The translations under genes were made by a program, and so were the position numbers. Under the pieces are notes generated by a model. It searched no databases. It saw only the letters and a list, made by a program, of their open reading frames with translations, and was not told the DNA's origin. Source: JBFMFH01 sp040752275 (GTDB taxonomy: Bacteria > Acidobacteriota > Vicinamibacteria > Vicinamibacterales > JAKQTR01). Taken from it: 64,000 bases of DNA. Position 1 is the first letter of the stretch, and every line of letters begins with the position of its first letter. Location: contig JBFMFH010000062.1 of NCBI GenBank assembly GCA_040752275.1, forward strand, positions 1-64,000, given 5' to 3'. Positions 25,601 through 33,839 of this stretch are shown one piece after another.

Positions 25601-26465
25601 CCCGGCTGCCCATCTGGTCCTGCTTCAGCTTGGCCTTCGCGACGTTGTCACGCTCGTTGAACCACGTGTTGTTGTTGAACCGGTCCCGCCGCATGTACCA
25701 GTACCCGCTGCCGGTGAAGGTATTCGTGCCCGAGCGGGTCACGAACCGGACCTGGACGGCGCCCTGTCCGGCGTCGGCGCCCTGGCTGGCGGTCGAGACG
25801 GACACCTCCTCGATTGCGTCCAGGCGAGGGTTGACGATGGCGAAGAAGCCATCGGAACTCCGCAGCGTGTTGTCCTGGACGTTCACGCCGTCGAGCGTGA
25901 TGTTGATCAGGCCACGCGGCAGGCCGTTGATCTGCGACTGGCGGTTCCCGCCGGCCGTCGTCACACCCGGGAGGAGCGTGACGAAGTCGAGAGACGCGCG
26001 GGTGGTCAAGGGCAGTTTCGTGATCTGGTTGACGTTGACCGTGGTCGAGATGGTGGTCGACTGCGTCTGCACGATGGCGGCCGTGGAGGACACGGTCACG
26101 GTCTCCTCGATGCCGCCGACCTCCAGCGTCGCTCTGACACTGGCCGGCGCCGCAGAGGTGATGACCACGTCATTCGCCAGGAACGTCTTGAACCCGGAGA
26201 GCGTCACCGTCACGGTGTAGGTGCCGATATTGAGGCCGGGGAAGGAGAAGACTCCCTGGTCGTTCGTCACAGCCGACAAGGTGACGCCCGTGGCGTTGTG
26301 TTTGATGCTGACGTCGGCGCCAGGTATGACCCCGCCGCCAGTGTCGACGACCACACCGGAAATGGTGGACGTCGTGCCGCCCTGGGCCAGAACACCCGGG
26401 GCGGCCAGCAGAAGCGCCGCCAGGAAGGCGACGGCGCATGAGACGTACAAACCCACTCTTCTCAT
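22632..26465 (-). CDS. TonB-dependent receptor, Oar-like (1277 aa), copy 2
   Basis: Same architecture as its downstream neighbour: signal peptide (ending GVLAQ), carboxypeptidase-regulatory-like domain, plug and long barrel ending RFNW. ATG 26465 is chosen because of GAGGAGG eight nt upstream and because it makes the protein 1277 aa, exactly the length of copy 1. The C-terminal 100 residues are almost identical to copy 1, while mid-barrel loops differ (for example VTSALLADIRTAVSG versus LTSKLLADIRSAVSG). A recent tandem duplication is the simplest explanation. Confidence 0.88.
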   Translation of the reverse strand: MRRVGLYVSCAVAFLAALLLAAPGVLAQGGTTSTISGVVVDTGGGVIPGADVSIKHNATGVTLSAVTNDQGVFSFPGLNIGTYTVTVTLSGFKTFLANDVVITSAAPASVRATLEVGGIEETVTVSSTAAIVQTQSTTISTTVNVNQITKLPLTTRASLDFVTLLPGVTTAGGNRQSQINGLPRGLINITLDGVNVQDNTLRSSDGFFAIVNPRLDAIEEVSVSTASQGADAGQGAVQVRFVTRSGTNTFTGSGYWYMRRDRFNNNTWFNERDNVAKAKLKQDQMGSRVGGPITIPGLFDGRNKAFFFVNWEEYRQPSDVTRNRTVLNTLASQGIYSYSTTSGIRQVNLLALAAANGHISTADPVTSALLADIRTAVSGGALTDLDPNLQRYTYNVPVESMRRYPTVRIDYNFTSNHRFSSAWNYQKFSDYPDTLNSREAYFPGFPVGAGQTSKRYSWSNTLRSTFRSNLVNEVRVGYSGAPVSFFAELTPELWSKTPANQGGFQLTLGSVGSTLTNASAAPSPQARNAWSLLVEDTVNWLKGKHSLNMGVSWTQYTYWGWFETMVPTVSFGLVTGDPALAMFNSTNFPGAASTNLTAAQNLYALLTGRVSQIAGNARLDEDTNKYTYVGRGMQRARMPEFGFFAQDSWRLKPNFTVNLGLRYALQLPFYPLNDSYTTATLADLCGISGLGSDGRCNLFQPGVLTGKTPEFTQYTKGTKGYNTDWNNFSPTVGFAWTTGGQAGLLGKLLGQQGDSVVRAGFSRAYSRNGMSDFTGRFGSNPGAIITVSRNAALGNLGTLPLLFRETNRLGPPPFAETPVYPMTDVVTGDINLFDPDIKVPYADSYTVGLQRALGRSMAVEVRYVGTRSRDGWANLNYNEINIFENGFLSEFRAAQANLQANIAAGRGSNFRYYGPGTGTSPLPIMLAYFSGLSAANAGDPARYTSANFASNTFLNPLAMFNPNVFSFASNLYTNASLRGNAATAGLPVNFFIMNPDLQGGALLTQNRNETNYHALQVELRRRLSQGLQFQSSYAFGKMMMSRWETFRKSDIWVRDVGSPGDITHVFKANVVYDLPFGQGRRFGGNVNAVVDRIIGGWTLALVSRVQSGQLVDLGNVRLVGMSAKDVAGLYKVRIDADKRVYILPQDVIDNTIKAFSVSATSPTGYGTLGPPSGRYFAPANGPDCIEVDNGANYGDCGVRSLVVPGPMFQEHDITVSKRITIKGRTNLELRAEILNAFNNTNFVPVGGLGTQLASYEITSLTGTNTARVMQFIVRFNW

Positions 26466-26788
26466 ACCGTTTTCCTCCTCAAATTCACGGCGGGAAGGCC
26501 TCAATCTCGACCCACCCGCACCCCTCCCATGCGCCTCGGCCCAAGCTAGCACTGCAACCCATTGGGAATGCACAGGGCATCCCGGCTTGGTGGTAGAGGA
26601 TACGCCGTGTATGGCCGACTATGACGCCAAACACCCCGTGATTTCTACGGCGTGTGTAACAGTATGAACGCCTAGATAAGAAACCCGACGCTGTCGAATG
26701 TCAAGGGATTTGAGAGGACGAACCCTGATCTTCGCTGTTTGTTCCCCATGCGCGGCCGCGTCGGATGCTGCGGCCGGAGGAGACAGGG

Positions 26789-26821
26789 GACTCCGGGATG
26801 ACTCCGGGAGGACTCCGGGAT
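26789..26821. repeat. 11-bp tandem repeat x3
   Basis: Three consecutive units gactccgggat / gactccgggag / gactccgggat, a period of about one helical turn. Confidence 0.85.
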
Positions 26822-26910
26822 GAGACCCGCTCTAGAACGGGGGTGTTCGGCAGGATCACAGAGGAGGACTCGTGGTGAGGCTCGCCTCAGCGCGCACACG
26901 TGTGGTCTCG

Positions 26911-26945
26911 AATCCCGAATCCCGAATCCCGAATCCCGAATCCCG
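26911..26945. repeat. Heptamer array (aatcccg x5)
   Basis: Five perfect aatcccg units ending 9 nt before the stop codon of the serine hydrolase gene. Confidence 0.95.
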
Positions 26946-26954
26946 GATCCAGCC

Positions 26955-28091
26955 CTACCGCCCCGTGCGGCTCTGAATGAGCATCCGGAGCGTCACATCG
27001 TACTCGCCGCCGGTGACGGAGCGGCGTCGCTTGCCGTCGCCGTGGGCGGAGACCTGCTGCGTATCGGTCTTGTGCGCGACGACCATGTCGAGCTCGGGCA
27101 GCACCGTGATGTACTGGCCGCCGGCGCCCATGCCGGTGAACGCGCCCTTGAAGGGTCCCGGTGAGTTCGGTGCGTCCCAGACCCACCACATGTAGCCGTA
27201 TCCCCAGCGAAGACCCGTTCCCAGCGCGCGGTAGCCGGGCGGGTTCATCTCGTTCATCGGTGTCACGAGGCTCGTGATGCGTCGCACCCATTCTCGCGAG
27301 ACGACCTGCCGGCCCATCCACGCTCCGCCTCTCAGCATGAGCAGGCCGATCCGTGCCATGTCCCGGGTGGAGTACCACATGTGGTACGCCATGTGTTGCG
27401 ACCGCTTCGGGTTGCCGGACTTGCGCTGGGCCTTGCGGTCGAAGTCCTGCATGCCGATGGGCCCGGCGAGGTCGGTGTCGACCACATCGTAGATCTCGCG
27501 GCCGACCAGCGTCTCGAAGACGGCACCAGCCGCGTTGAAGTCCCAGTTGTTGTACAGGTAGTACGTACCGGGGGCCTGTGACTCCCGTGGCGGTGCGCTG
27601 GCGGTGCTGTCGCCCGCGTTGGACGCCGGGTGGTAGACACCGGACCGCGCCGTGATGAGGTGCTCGATCCGTGCCTCGAGTTCGCGCGGCAGCAGCCCGT
27701 CCACGTCTGTGAATTCGAGGTCCTTCAAGGTCCGGTCGAGCCTGATCGTGCCGTTCTCGACGTACTTGCCGTAGAGGATCGCCAGCACGCTCTTTCGGAC
27801 CGACGCGAGGTAGCTCAGGTGTGTGGTGTCGCCGTACTCGAAGAGGATGCGCCCGCCGACGGACGCCACCATCGCCGTCGTGTCGATCGACTCCAGCCAG
27901 CCTTTGAGCGCCGCAAGGCGGGCTGGTGAATACCCCGCATCCTCTGGGCGGGCGATTCTCTCCCAGTCCTGCCCGGGGAAGACCGGGGACAGAGCCGGTG
28001 GAGGCGCCGGGGCCTGGCCTGTCAGCGAAACGCCCGCGAGCATCAGGCCGAGCGCCAGCACCAGCAGCGGTTTCAGGGTTCGAGTACGCAT
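26955..28091 (-). CDS. Serine hydrolase, class C beta-lactamase family
   Basis: A 378-aa exported protein: signal peptide MRTRTLKPLLVLALGLMLAG, then a penicillin-binding-protein-like transpeptidase fold. Active-site SVRK (Ser97-x-x-Lys100) and YNN (180-182) are present; the third motif is less clear. Such proteins are usually esterases or D-amino-acid peptidases rather than true beta-lactamases. GGAGG lies six nt before ATG 28091. It stands just downstream of the acyl-CoA ligase gene on the same strand and may belong to that locus. Confidence 0.82.
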   Translation of the reverse strand: MRTRTLKPLLVLALGLMLAGVSLTGQAPAPPPALSPVFPGQDWERIARPEDAGYSPARLAALKGWLESIDTTAMVASVGGRILFEYGDTTHLSYLASVRKSVLAILYGKYVENGTIRLDRTLKDLEFTDVDGLLPRELEARIEHLITARSGVYHPASNAGDSTASAPPRESQAPGTYYLYNNWDFNAAGAVFETLVGREIYDVVDTDLAGPIGMQDFDRKAQRKSGNPKRSQHMAYHMWYSTRDMARIGLLMLRGGAWMGRQVVSREWVRRITSLVTPMNEMNPPGYRALGTGLRWGYGYMWWVWDAPNSPGPFKGAFTGMGAGGQYITVLPELDMVVAHKTDTQQVSAHGDGKRRRSVTGGEYDVTLRMLIQSRTGR

Positions 28092-28235
28092 AAGAGTCCT
28101 CCGGCTGGAATGAGACGGGGACGAGTATAGCGCAGGGTGGACAGGTGCGAGGTCCCGCAGCAGACCATGTGAGCACGGCGCCGTGTCGAACGGTTTGCAG
28201 AGGGACCGCGCACCAATTCACGCGTGGTCCGCGTG

Positions 28236-29798
28236 TCAGCCCGAATCCCGAATCCCGGATCCCGAATCCCGATCCTGCTCCGGGCCAGATATCAGTGCCC
28301 GGAGCTCCCCCTTGAGCACCTTTCCATAGGGCGTCCGAGGCAGCTCGGTCACGAAGACCCAACGCCGGGGGACCTTGTACTTGGCGAGCCTCTTCGTGAG
28401 AAAGGCCGAGAGTTCCTCGCGCGACGGCGCCGGCTCCGCTCGCGAGACGACGAACGCGACACCGATCTCGCCCCACGTGTCATCGGGTGCGCCCACGACC
28501 GCCGCATCCTCGACCGCCGGGTGCAACAGCAGCTCGGCCTCGATCTCAGCCGGGTAGATGTTGACCCCACCAGAGATCAGCATGTCCTTCTTGCGGCCCG
28601 CGATGTAGTAGAAGCCCTCCTCGTCGCATCGCGCGAGATCCCCGGTGTGAAACCAGCCGTCGGCATCCACGGCGGCCGAGGTCGCCTCCGGGTCGTTCCA
28701 GTACCCCTTGCACACGTGCGGGCCGCGCAGCCAAAGCTCGCCGACCTCACCCGTTGGCACCGCCCGTCCGTTCTCGCCCGCCGGCTTGGCCTCAGTGAAC
28801 ATCATCGGCTTCCCGATGGAGCCCTTCTTGCGGGTTGATTCCTCGACGGTCATGGCGAAGCAGTTGACGCCGACCTCGGTCAGCCCGTACCCCTGCTTGA
28901 AGACCACACCCCGGCGCTGGTACGCCTCGATGATGTAGAGCGGCAGCGGCGCGCCACCGCTGATGAACCACCGCACGTGCGAGAGATCGACACGATCGAA
29001 TTCGGGCGCCTCCATGAGGAGCTTGTAGATCGTTGGCACGCCCAGCACGACGCTGCAGTGCTCGCGCTCGATCGTCCGCCAGATTTCCGACGTGTCGAAA
29101 CCGGCATGCAGCACGATGGTCCCGCCGATGGCGAAGATGGGCACGAGGAACGCCCCGAGCCCACCCGCGTGATAGAGCGGCGTGAAGATCGGACTCACAT
29201 CGTCTTCGCGCAACTGCCACCCGATGGCCGTGTTGTAGCCGTTCCAGGCCACCATGCGGTGGGGAACCATCACGCCCTTCGGCTTGCCTGTCGTGCCGCT
29301 CGTGTAGAGCAGGCAACAGATGTCCTCGGGGGTCGGTCGTGGGAAGGTCCCCGCGGGTTCGGGAAGAACGTCGCGCAGCCGGAGATCGCCCTCGACAGTC
29401 GGCTCATCGAGCGCGATCCAACTCTCCAGACACAGGCAGGAACGCAGGGCGCGTACGGTCTCGGCGAAGGCCCCGTCGTACAGAAGACCCCGAAGTCCGG
29501 CGTCACGTGCGACATACGCGATCTCGGCTGCCGTCAGGCGCGTGCCGATTGGAACGAAGACGACCCCGGACTTCGTGGCGGCGAAGAACGCGTCGATGAA
29601 CTCGACGCGGTTGTGGGCCAGTAGCCCGATGCGATCGCCCGGCCTGAGGCCGCAGCCACTCAGCCAGCCGGCCGCCATCCGTGCCGCTCGATCGTCCAGC
29701 CCGCGGTAGCTGAACCGCTGCCCGGTCGACACGCACACAAGCGCGGTCTTCCCCGGCGTCAGCCTGGCGCGCTCGCCCAGCACGTCCGCGTGCATCAT
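28236..29798 (-). CDS. Acyl-CoA synthetase (AMP-forming ligase)
   Basis: A 520-aa adenylate-forming enzyme that activates a carboxylic acid with ATP and CoA. P-loop YTSGTTGKPKG at 165-175; YGLTE; the TGD and GRKKDMLISGG hinge region; terminal catalytic Lys in PYGKVLKGEL. Fatty-acid or aryl acid specificity cannot be told. The ATG pair at 29798/29795 overlaps the stop of the upstream alpha/beta hydrolase, so the two are translationally coupled. The last 11 residues (RDSGSGIRDSG) are encoded by the heptamer array and look like an acquired tail. Confidence 0.87.
   Translation of the reverse strand: MMHADVLGERARLTPGKTALVCVSTGQRFSYRGLDDRAARMAAGWLSGCGLRPGDRIGLLAHNRVEFIDAFFAATKSGVVFVPIGTRLTAAEIAYVARDAGLRGLLYDGAFAETVRALRSCLCLESWIALDEPTVEGDLRLRDVLPEPAGTFPRPTPEDICCLLYTSGTTGKPKGVMVPHRMVAWNGYNTAIGWQLREDDVSPIFTPLYHAGGLGAFLVPIFAIGGTIVLHAGFDTSEIWRTIEREHCSVVLGVPTIYKLLMEAPEFDRVDLSHVRWFISGGAPLPLYIIEAYQRRGVVFKQGYGLTEVGVNCFAMTVEESTRKKGSIGKPMMFTEAKPAGENGRAVPTGEVGELWLRGPHVCKGYWNDPEATSAAVDADGWFHTGDLARCDEEGFYYIAGRKKDMLISGGVNIYPAEIEAELLLHPAVEDAAVVGAPDDTWGEIGVAFVVSRAEPAPSREELSAFLTKRLAKYKVPRRWVFVTELPRTPYGKVLKGELRALISGPEQDRDSGSGIRDSG
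28244..28271. repeat. Heptamer array (aatcccg x4) in ligase gene end
   Basis: Four units (aatcccg, aatcccg, gatcccg, aatcccg). They form the last codons of the acyl-CoA ligase gene on the minus strand. Confidence 0.9.
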
Positions 29799-30760
29799 GT
29801 CGGGCCCCTCCGCGCGTTCTTCATCACCGGCATCGGCGGAGGCGATGCCAGGACGTCCGTCAGGGCCGCCCCGAACCGGGCCGGGCACTCCTGGTGGGGC
29901 ACGTGCCCGCATGCCGGCAGCGTGCGCAGCCGGGACGCCGGCAAAGCAGCCATCATCCGCCGCGCATAGTCAAGGGTGAAGAGCCTGTCGGATTCGCCCC
30001 AGATGAGGTCGACGGACACCCTGACCTCGTGAAGCCTGCCATCGAGCAGATACGGCTCCATCCGCGCCGCGGTGGCGGCGAATCGGGCCAGCGGGCCGCT
30101 CTGTGCTTCGCGCACCACGTCGTCCAGCACGAAGTCCCTGATCGGATCGGACCCGGGATCGCGAAGCTCCTTCATCAGGGCGGCCGCCTCCGCCCGCGTG
30201 CGGGGAGTCAAGCTCAGGTCCGGTCGGTCTCCGCGAAGCGCACCCCCGTTCACGAGGACCAGCCGGGCCACGCGATCCGGGTGGGCATGGGCGTAGAGCA
30301 GGCCGATCCAGGCGCCCAAGGAGTTGCCAACAATGATCGCCGGGTCCTGCGGCCCCTGGCTGAGAATCGACTCGACACCGCGGAGCACCTGGTCGAGCTC
30401 GATGGGGCCCTGGGCCGGAGCGCTCCGGCCGTGGCCGGCCAGGTCGGGGATGACCAGCCTGTAGGTACCGGTCAGCCTCTCGACGACGTTGGCCCACGTG
30501 CCTGACTGATCGCCGGCTCCGTGGAGGAGGACAAGGGTCGGACCAGAGCCGCCGGACCAGTAGGCTTGCGGGCCGAACCCGGTGGCCGCCGTCGCTTCGC
30601 CCAACCCCGCGCTGGCCAGTGTTCGCCGGTTGAACCAGGCGTAGACGGAGAGCGGGCGCTTGTAGACGTACCAGCCGCCCGAGGCGATGACGAGCAGGGC
30701 GAGCGCGATCCCGGCCACGCCGAACTTGGCTCCAAGCGACACTGAGGCACCTCCCTCCAC
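29795..30760 (-). CDS. Alpha/beta hydrolase with N-terminal membrane anchor
   Basis: A 321-aa hydrolase. An N-terminal hydrophobic segment (about 10-30) makes it membrane-anchored or exported. Oxyanion motif LHGAGDQSG, nucleophile elbow GNSLGAW, acid near WGESDRLF and terminal His in CGHVPHQE are all present. It precedes the acyl-CoA ligase with a 4-nt overlap, as if releasing an acid that the ligase then activates; that order of events is an inference. Divergent from the TonB receptor gene at 30923. Confidence 0.8.
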   Translation of the reverse strand: MEGGASVSLGAKFGVAGIALALLVIASGGWYVYKRPLSVYAWFNRRTLASAGLGEATAATGFGPQAYWSGGSGPTLVLLHGAGDQSGTWANVVERLTGTYRLVIPDLAGHGRSAPAQGPIELDQVLRGVESILSQGPQDPAIIVGNSLGAWIGLLYAHAHPDRVARLVLVNGGALRGDRPDLSLTPRTRAEAAALMKELRDPGSDPIRDFVLDDVVREAQSGPLARFAATAARMEPYLLDGRLHEVRVSVDLIWGESDRLFTLDYARRMMAALPASRLRTLPACGHVPHQECPARFGAALTDVLASPPPMPVMKNARRGPT

Positions 30761-30774
30761 TCACTCCCGCTCTT

Positions 30775-30818
30775 GAGCGGGGGTGTTGACAGCCCTGAGC
30801 GGGGGTGTTGACAGCCCT
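30775..30818. repeat. 22-bp direct repeat x2 in divergent promoter region
   Basis: Two adjacent 22-bp copies beginning gagcgggggtgttgac, at 30775-30796 and 30797-30818, upstream of the hydrolase/ligase pair. A period of two helical turns suits cooperative protein binding. Confidence 0.85.
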
Positions 30819-30854
30819 CAGGGGCGGCAGTATTCTACCCCGGACTGGCAACAT

Positions 30855-30873
30855 AACATACGTTCGGTATGTT
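30855..30873. promoter_or_regulatory. Palindromic operator candidate (AACATAC-N5-GTATGTT)
   Basis: A perfect 7-bp inverted repeat with a 5-nt spacer in the divergent region, 49 nt before the receptor ATG. Size and symmetry fit a TetR-family operator; the TetR gene at 37876 is the obvious candidate binder. Confidence 0.5.
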
Positions 30874-30922
30874 TTGATGCCCGGAGCGGATCGCTTCACC
30901 CCTTAGCGCCCAGGAGGATGAG

Positions 30923-33712
30923 ATGTCGAGGGCAAGTTCGTTCGGAGCGGTGTTGCTGGCAGCGCTGCTGCTCATCGCGGCGCCAGCGTCTGCGCAGGTC
31001 GCCGACGCAGTCATCGAGGTCATCCTGCAGGACGAGTCGCAGGCGTTCCTGCCCGGCGTGACCGTCACCGTCACGCGTCCCGACACCGGGTACACGCAGC
31101 ACAGCGTCACCGACGCGGCCGGGGTCGTCCGCTTCATTGCGCTGCAGCCCGGCACCTACACCGTGGTGGCGGAACTCTCCGGATTCAATCCCGTCAGTCA
31201 GGAAGGTGTGACCGTTCGCGTCGGGCAGACGGCCCGGCTGACGGTGACGCTCAAGGTCGGTGGCGTCTCCGAGACGGTGAACGTGGTTGCGGAAGCGCCG
31301 CTCCTCGACGTGTACAAGACCGACTCGTCGACGAACATCGTTCCCGAGCAGATCGAATCGCTGCCGGTGCCGAACCGCGACTTCCAGTCGCTGGCGTTCC
31401 TTGCGCCTGGCGTCCAGCGCGAGCGTGGGACCTACAGGTTCATTCAGAACTCGCCGGTCATCGGTGCCGGCGGCAACGCCAGCCAGTCGACGATCATGGT
31501 GGACGGCGTCGACTTCACCGACCCCACGTTGGGCCTGGCGCGCGCCAAGTTCTCGCAGGACGCCATCAGCGAGTTCCGCGTCATCGCCAACCGGTTCGAC
31601 AGCGAGATCGGCGGCTCGGCAGGCGGCGCGCTCTCGGTCGTCACCAAGACCGGCACCAACGACCTGCGCGGCTCGGTCTTCTCCTTCTTCCGCGACGATG
31701 CACTGCGGGCCAGGGGCGAGTTCGACCTGCAGAAGAACGACTACTCGCGGCAGCAGTTCGGCGGGACGATTGGCGGGCCCATCGCGAAGGACAAGACGCA
31801 CTTCTTTGCGAGCGTCGAGCAGATCAACGAGGACGCCATCACGCTCTTCCGGCCGGGCGGCGCCTACGCGAGCCTCGCCGAAGACGTTCCGGTCCCTCTG
31901 AACTCGACCCTGCTGTACGGCGGCATCGACTCCCGGTTCACCGACACCCAGAACCTGCGGACACGCTTCGTCTACGAGCGCCAGCGGCTTGACAACTTCC
32001 GGGTGGGCGGCGTGGCCGACGCGTCGAGCGGCTTCGAGATGCAGCGTGACAACTGGAATATGACGGCCACCCACGGCTGGACGATCAGCAACACCACACT
32101 CAATCAGATCTCGTTCCAGGCCGGACGCCGCAAGTTCGGCGAGCCGAACAACTCGACGGCGTTGTCGGAGTACTTCTCGAGCGGCAACACGCTCGTGACC
32201 GGCGCGAACATCACGGGTGAACAGTACGACACCGGAGACATCGTCGAGATTCGCGACACGCTGTTCACCAGGTTTGGCTCCGGCACGTGGGCGATCGACC
32301 TGAAGGCCGGCGGCGCGTGGCAGTGGGTGCGGGATGACTGGGACTTCCCGGTCTACCCGCAGGATCTGATGATCTACGTGACCGACACGCGAGCGCTGCC
32401 CCTCATTTACGTCGACGCGTCAGGCGTCGGACGATCGACGATCACGACCAACCTCCTCTCCGGCTTCGTGCAGGCCGATGTGAAACCATCACCGCGCTTC
32501 AGCTTGAACGTGGGTGTCCGTTACGACCTCGACACGGCCGGGAACAACCCGGACTACACGGACACGCTTCACCCGACGGCCCGCGGCAAGGACACGAACA
32601 ACGTCCAGCCGCGAGCGGGCTTCTCCTGGGACCTGACCGGCAGGGGCACGCACGTGATCCGCGGCGGAGCGGGACTGTTCACCGGTCGCTTCCTCCTCGT
32701 CCCGGCGCACATCGAGCTGCAACAGAACAGCTACACCGGCCGCATCATCCAGCAGCGCCTCAACGGCGCCTTGCTCGGCCTGCCACCCGCCTTCTGGCTC
32801 GACGCCAGCAACCCCACAAGCACCGGCATCCCGCTGACCAGGGATGTCGGCGGCATCGATACGTCGTTCGTCAACCCGAGGGCGACACAGGTGAGCGCCG
32901 GCTACACGGTGAAGCTCGGTTCCACCGGGCTCTTCGCCGATTTCGAGGGCGTCTACGTCAAGGGAGAAGACGAAGTCATCATCCGTGACGTGAACTGGCG
33001 CGGGAATTCCGTGGGCGGCTGCGTGGGCACAGCCGCGACGTGCCGGCCGAACGTGACCCGCAACCAGATCAACTGGTACACCAACGAAGGCCGCTCGGAA
33101 TACAAAGCCTTCGTCGCCAGCCTCAACGGCGTGCTGAAAGGCGGTCACCTCGTCACCGCCTCCTTGACGGTGGCCGACAAGAAGAACATCAACGACGACT
33201 TCAGCCCGGTGCTCACCGACTACCCGAACGACCCGGCCAATATCGAGGCCGAGTGGGGCCGATCGCGTGCCGACGAGCGGATCCGCTTCACCGCGTCCGC
33301 CGTCGTCCGCCTGCCCTGGCGCTTCACCGTTGCGCCCATCGTCGAGTACGGATCGGGCCAGCCCTGGAACCGCCGCCGCGGGTACGACTTCAACGGCGAC
33401 GGCAAGAACTCGGACCGCCTGCCTGGTGTAGGCCGGTTCTCCGAAGACGGACCGGCCTTCGCGCAGGTAAACCTGCGGATCACCTACGGGCTCCCGCTGG
33501 GGTCTCGGGCGAGGGCCGACCTCATCGCCGAGTTCTTCAACCTGCTCAACCGGGACAACTTCGACGTGAACTCCGTCCAAAACTCGGAGTTCCTGAGCGG
33601 GCCGACGCTGGCCAACCCGGCGCTGCCGGCCGTGCAGAACCCGCGCTACAGGCAGTTCACCGCGACGCTGCCACCGTTCGAGGCGCAGCTGGGCGTCCGC
33701 GTCGTGTTCTAG
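30923..33712 (+). CDS. TonB-dependent receptor, Oar-like (929 aa)
   Basis: Outer-membrane transporter with signal peptide (…PASAQ), carboxypeptidase-regulatory-like domain (about 28-105), plug (LPVPNRDFQSLAFLAPGV, MVDGVDFTDPTLG) and barrel ending RVVF. AGGAGG lies 5 nt before ATG 30923. It heads a run of same-strand lipid-type genes (FabH-like, SDR, thiolase, hydrolase, TetR), so its substrate may be a lipid or ester processed by them. It is a different subfamily from the two tandem pairs. Confidence 0.88.
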   Translation: MSRASSFGAVLLAALLLIAAPASAQVADAVIEVILQDESQAFLPGVTVTVTRPDTGYTQHSVTDAAGVVRFIALQPGTYTVVAELSGFNPVSQEGVTVRVGQTARLTVTLKVGGVSETVNVVAEAPLLDVYKTDSSTNIVPEQIESLPVPNRDFQSLAFLAPGVQRERGTYRFIQNSPVIGAGGNASQSTIMVDGVDFTDPTLGLARAKFSQDAISEFRVIANRFDSEIGGSAGGALSVVTKTGTNDLRGSVFSFFRDDALRARGEFDLQKNDYSRQQFGGTIGGPIAKDKTHFFASVEQINEDAITLFRPGGAYASLAEDVPVPLNSTLLYGGIDSRFTDTQNLRTRFVYERQRLDNFRVGGVADASSGFEMQRDNWNMTATHGWTISNTTLNQISFQAGRRKFGEPNNSTALSEYFSSGNTLVTGANITGEQYDTGDIVEIRDTLFTRFGSGTWAIDLKAGGAWQWVRDDWDFPVYPQDLMIYVTDTRALPLIYVDASGVGRSTITTNLLSGFVQADVKPSPRFSLNVGVRYDLDTAGNNPDYTDTLHPTARGKDTNNVQPRAGFSWDLTGRGTHVIRGGAGLFTGRFLLVPAHIELQQNSYTGRIIQQRLNGALLGLPPAFWLDASNPTSTGIPLTRDVGGIDTSFVNPRATQVSAGYTVKLGSTGLFADFEGVYVKGEDEVIIRDVNWRGNSVGGCVGTAATCRPNVTRNQINWYTNEGRSEYKAFVASLNGVLKGGHLVTASLTVADKKNINDDFSPVLTDYPNDPANIEAEWGRSRADERIRFTASAVVRLPWRFTVAPIVEYGSGQPWNRRRGYDFNGDGKNSDRLPGVGRFSEDGPAFAQVNLRITYGLPLGSRARADLIAEFFNLLNRDNFDVNSVQNSEFLSGPTLANPALPAVQNPRYRQFTATLPPFEAQLGVRVVF

Positions 33713-33839
33713 CTCTGGCGAGCCGTCCGGGTCCTCTCGGTCCCGGTCGCCACCGGCCGGCCTCGCTGCCCAGGCATGCGGGGCCGGCGTCGTGACCCTG
33801 CCCCCGACCCGGCCTGAACCGGGTGTGTCGAGTCCCACG

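Larger units (their letters stand above)
26466..26954. other. Intergenic region, receptor 2 / serine hydrolase
   Basis: 489 bp. Holds an upstream element shared with receptor copy 1 (26612-26637), an 11-bp direct repeat (26789-26821) and an aatcccg heptamer array (26911-26945). I see no gene in it. Confidence 0.5.

Noticed and set aside
18432..26465. Phage or transposon origin of the repeated receptor block
   Set aside because: No integrase, transposase, tRNA target or terminal repeats; tandem gene duplication explains it.
26887..28476. A 529-aa minus-strand ORF over the serine hydrolase
   Set aside because: It is the +1 shadow of the hydrolase frame; the beta-lactamase motifs are in the other frame starting at 28091.
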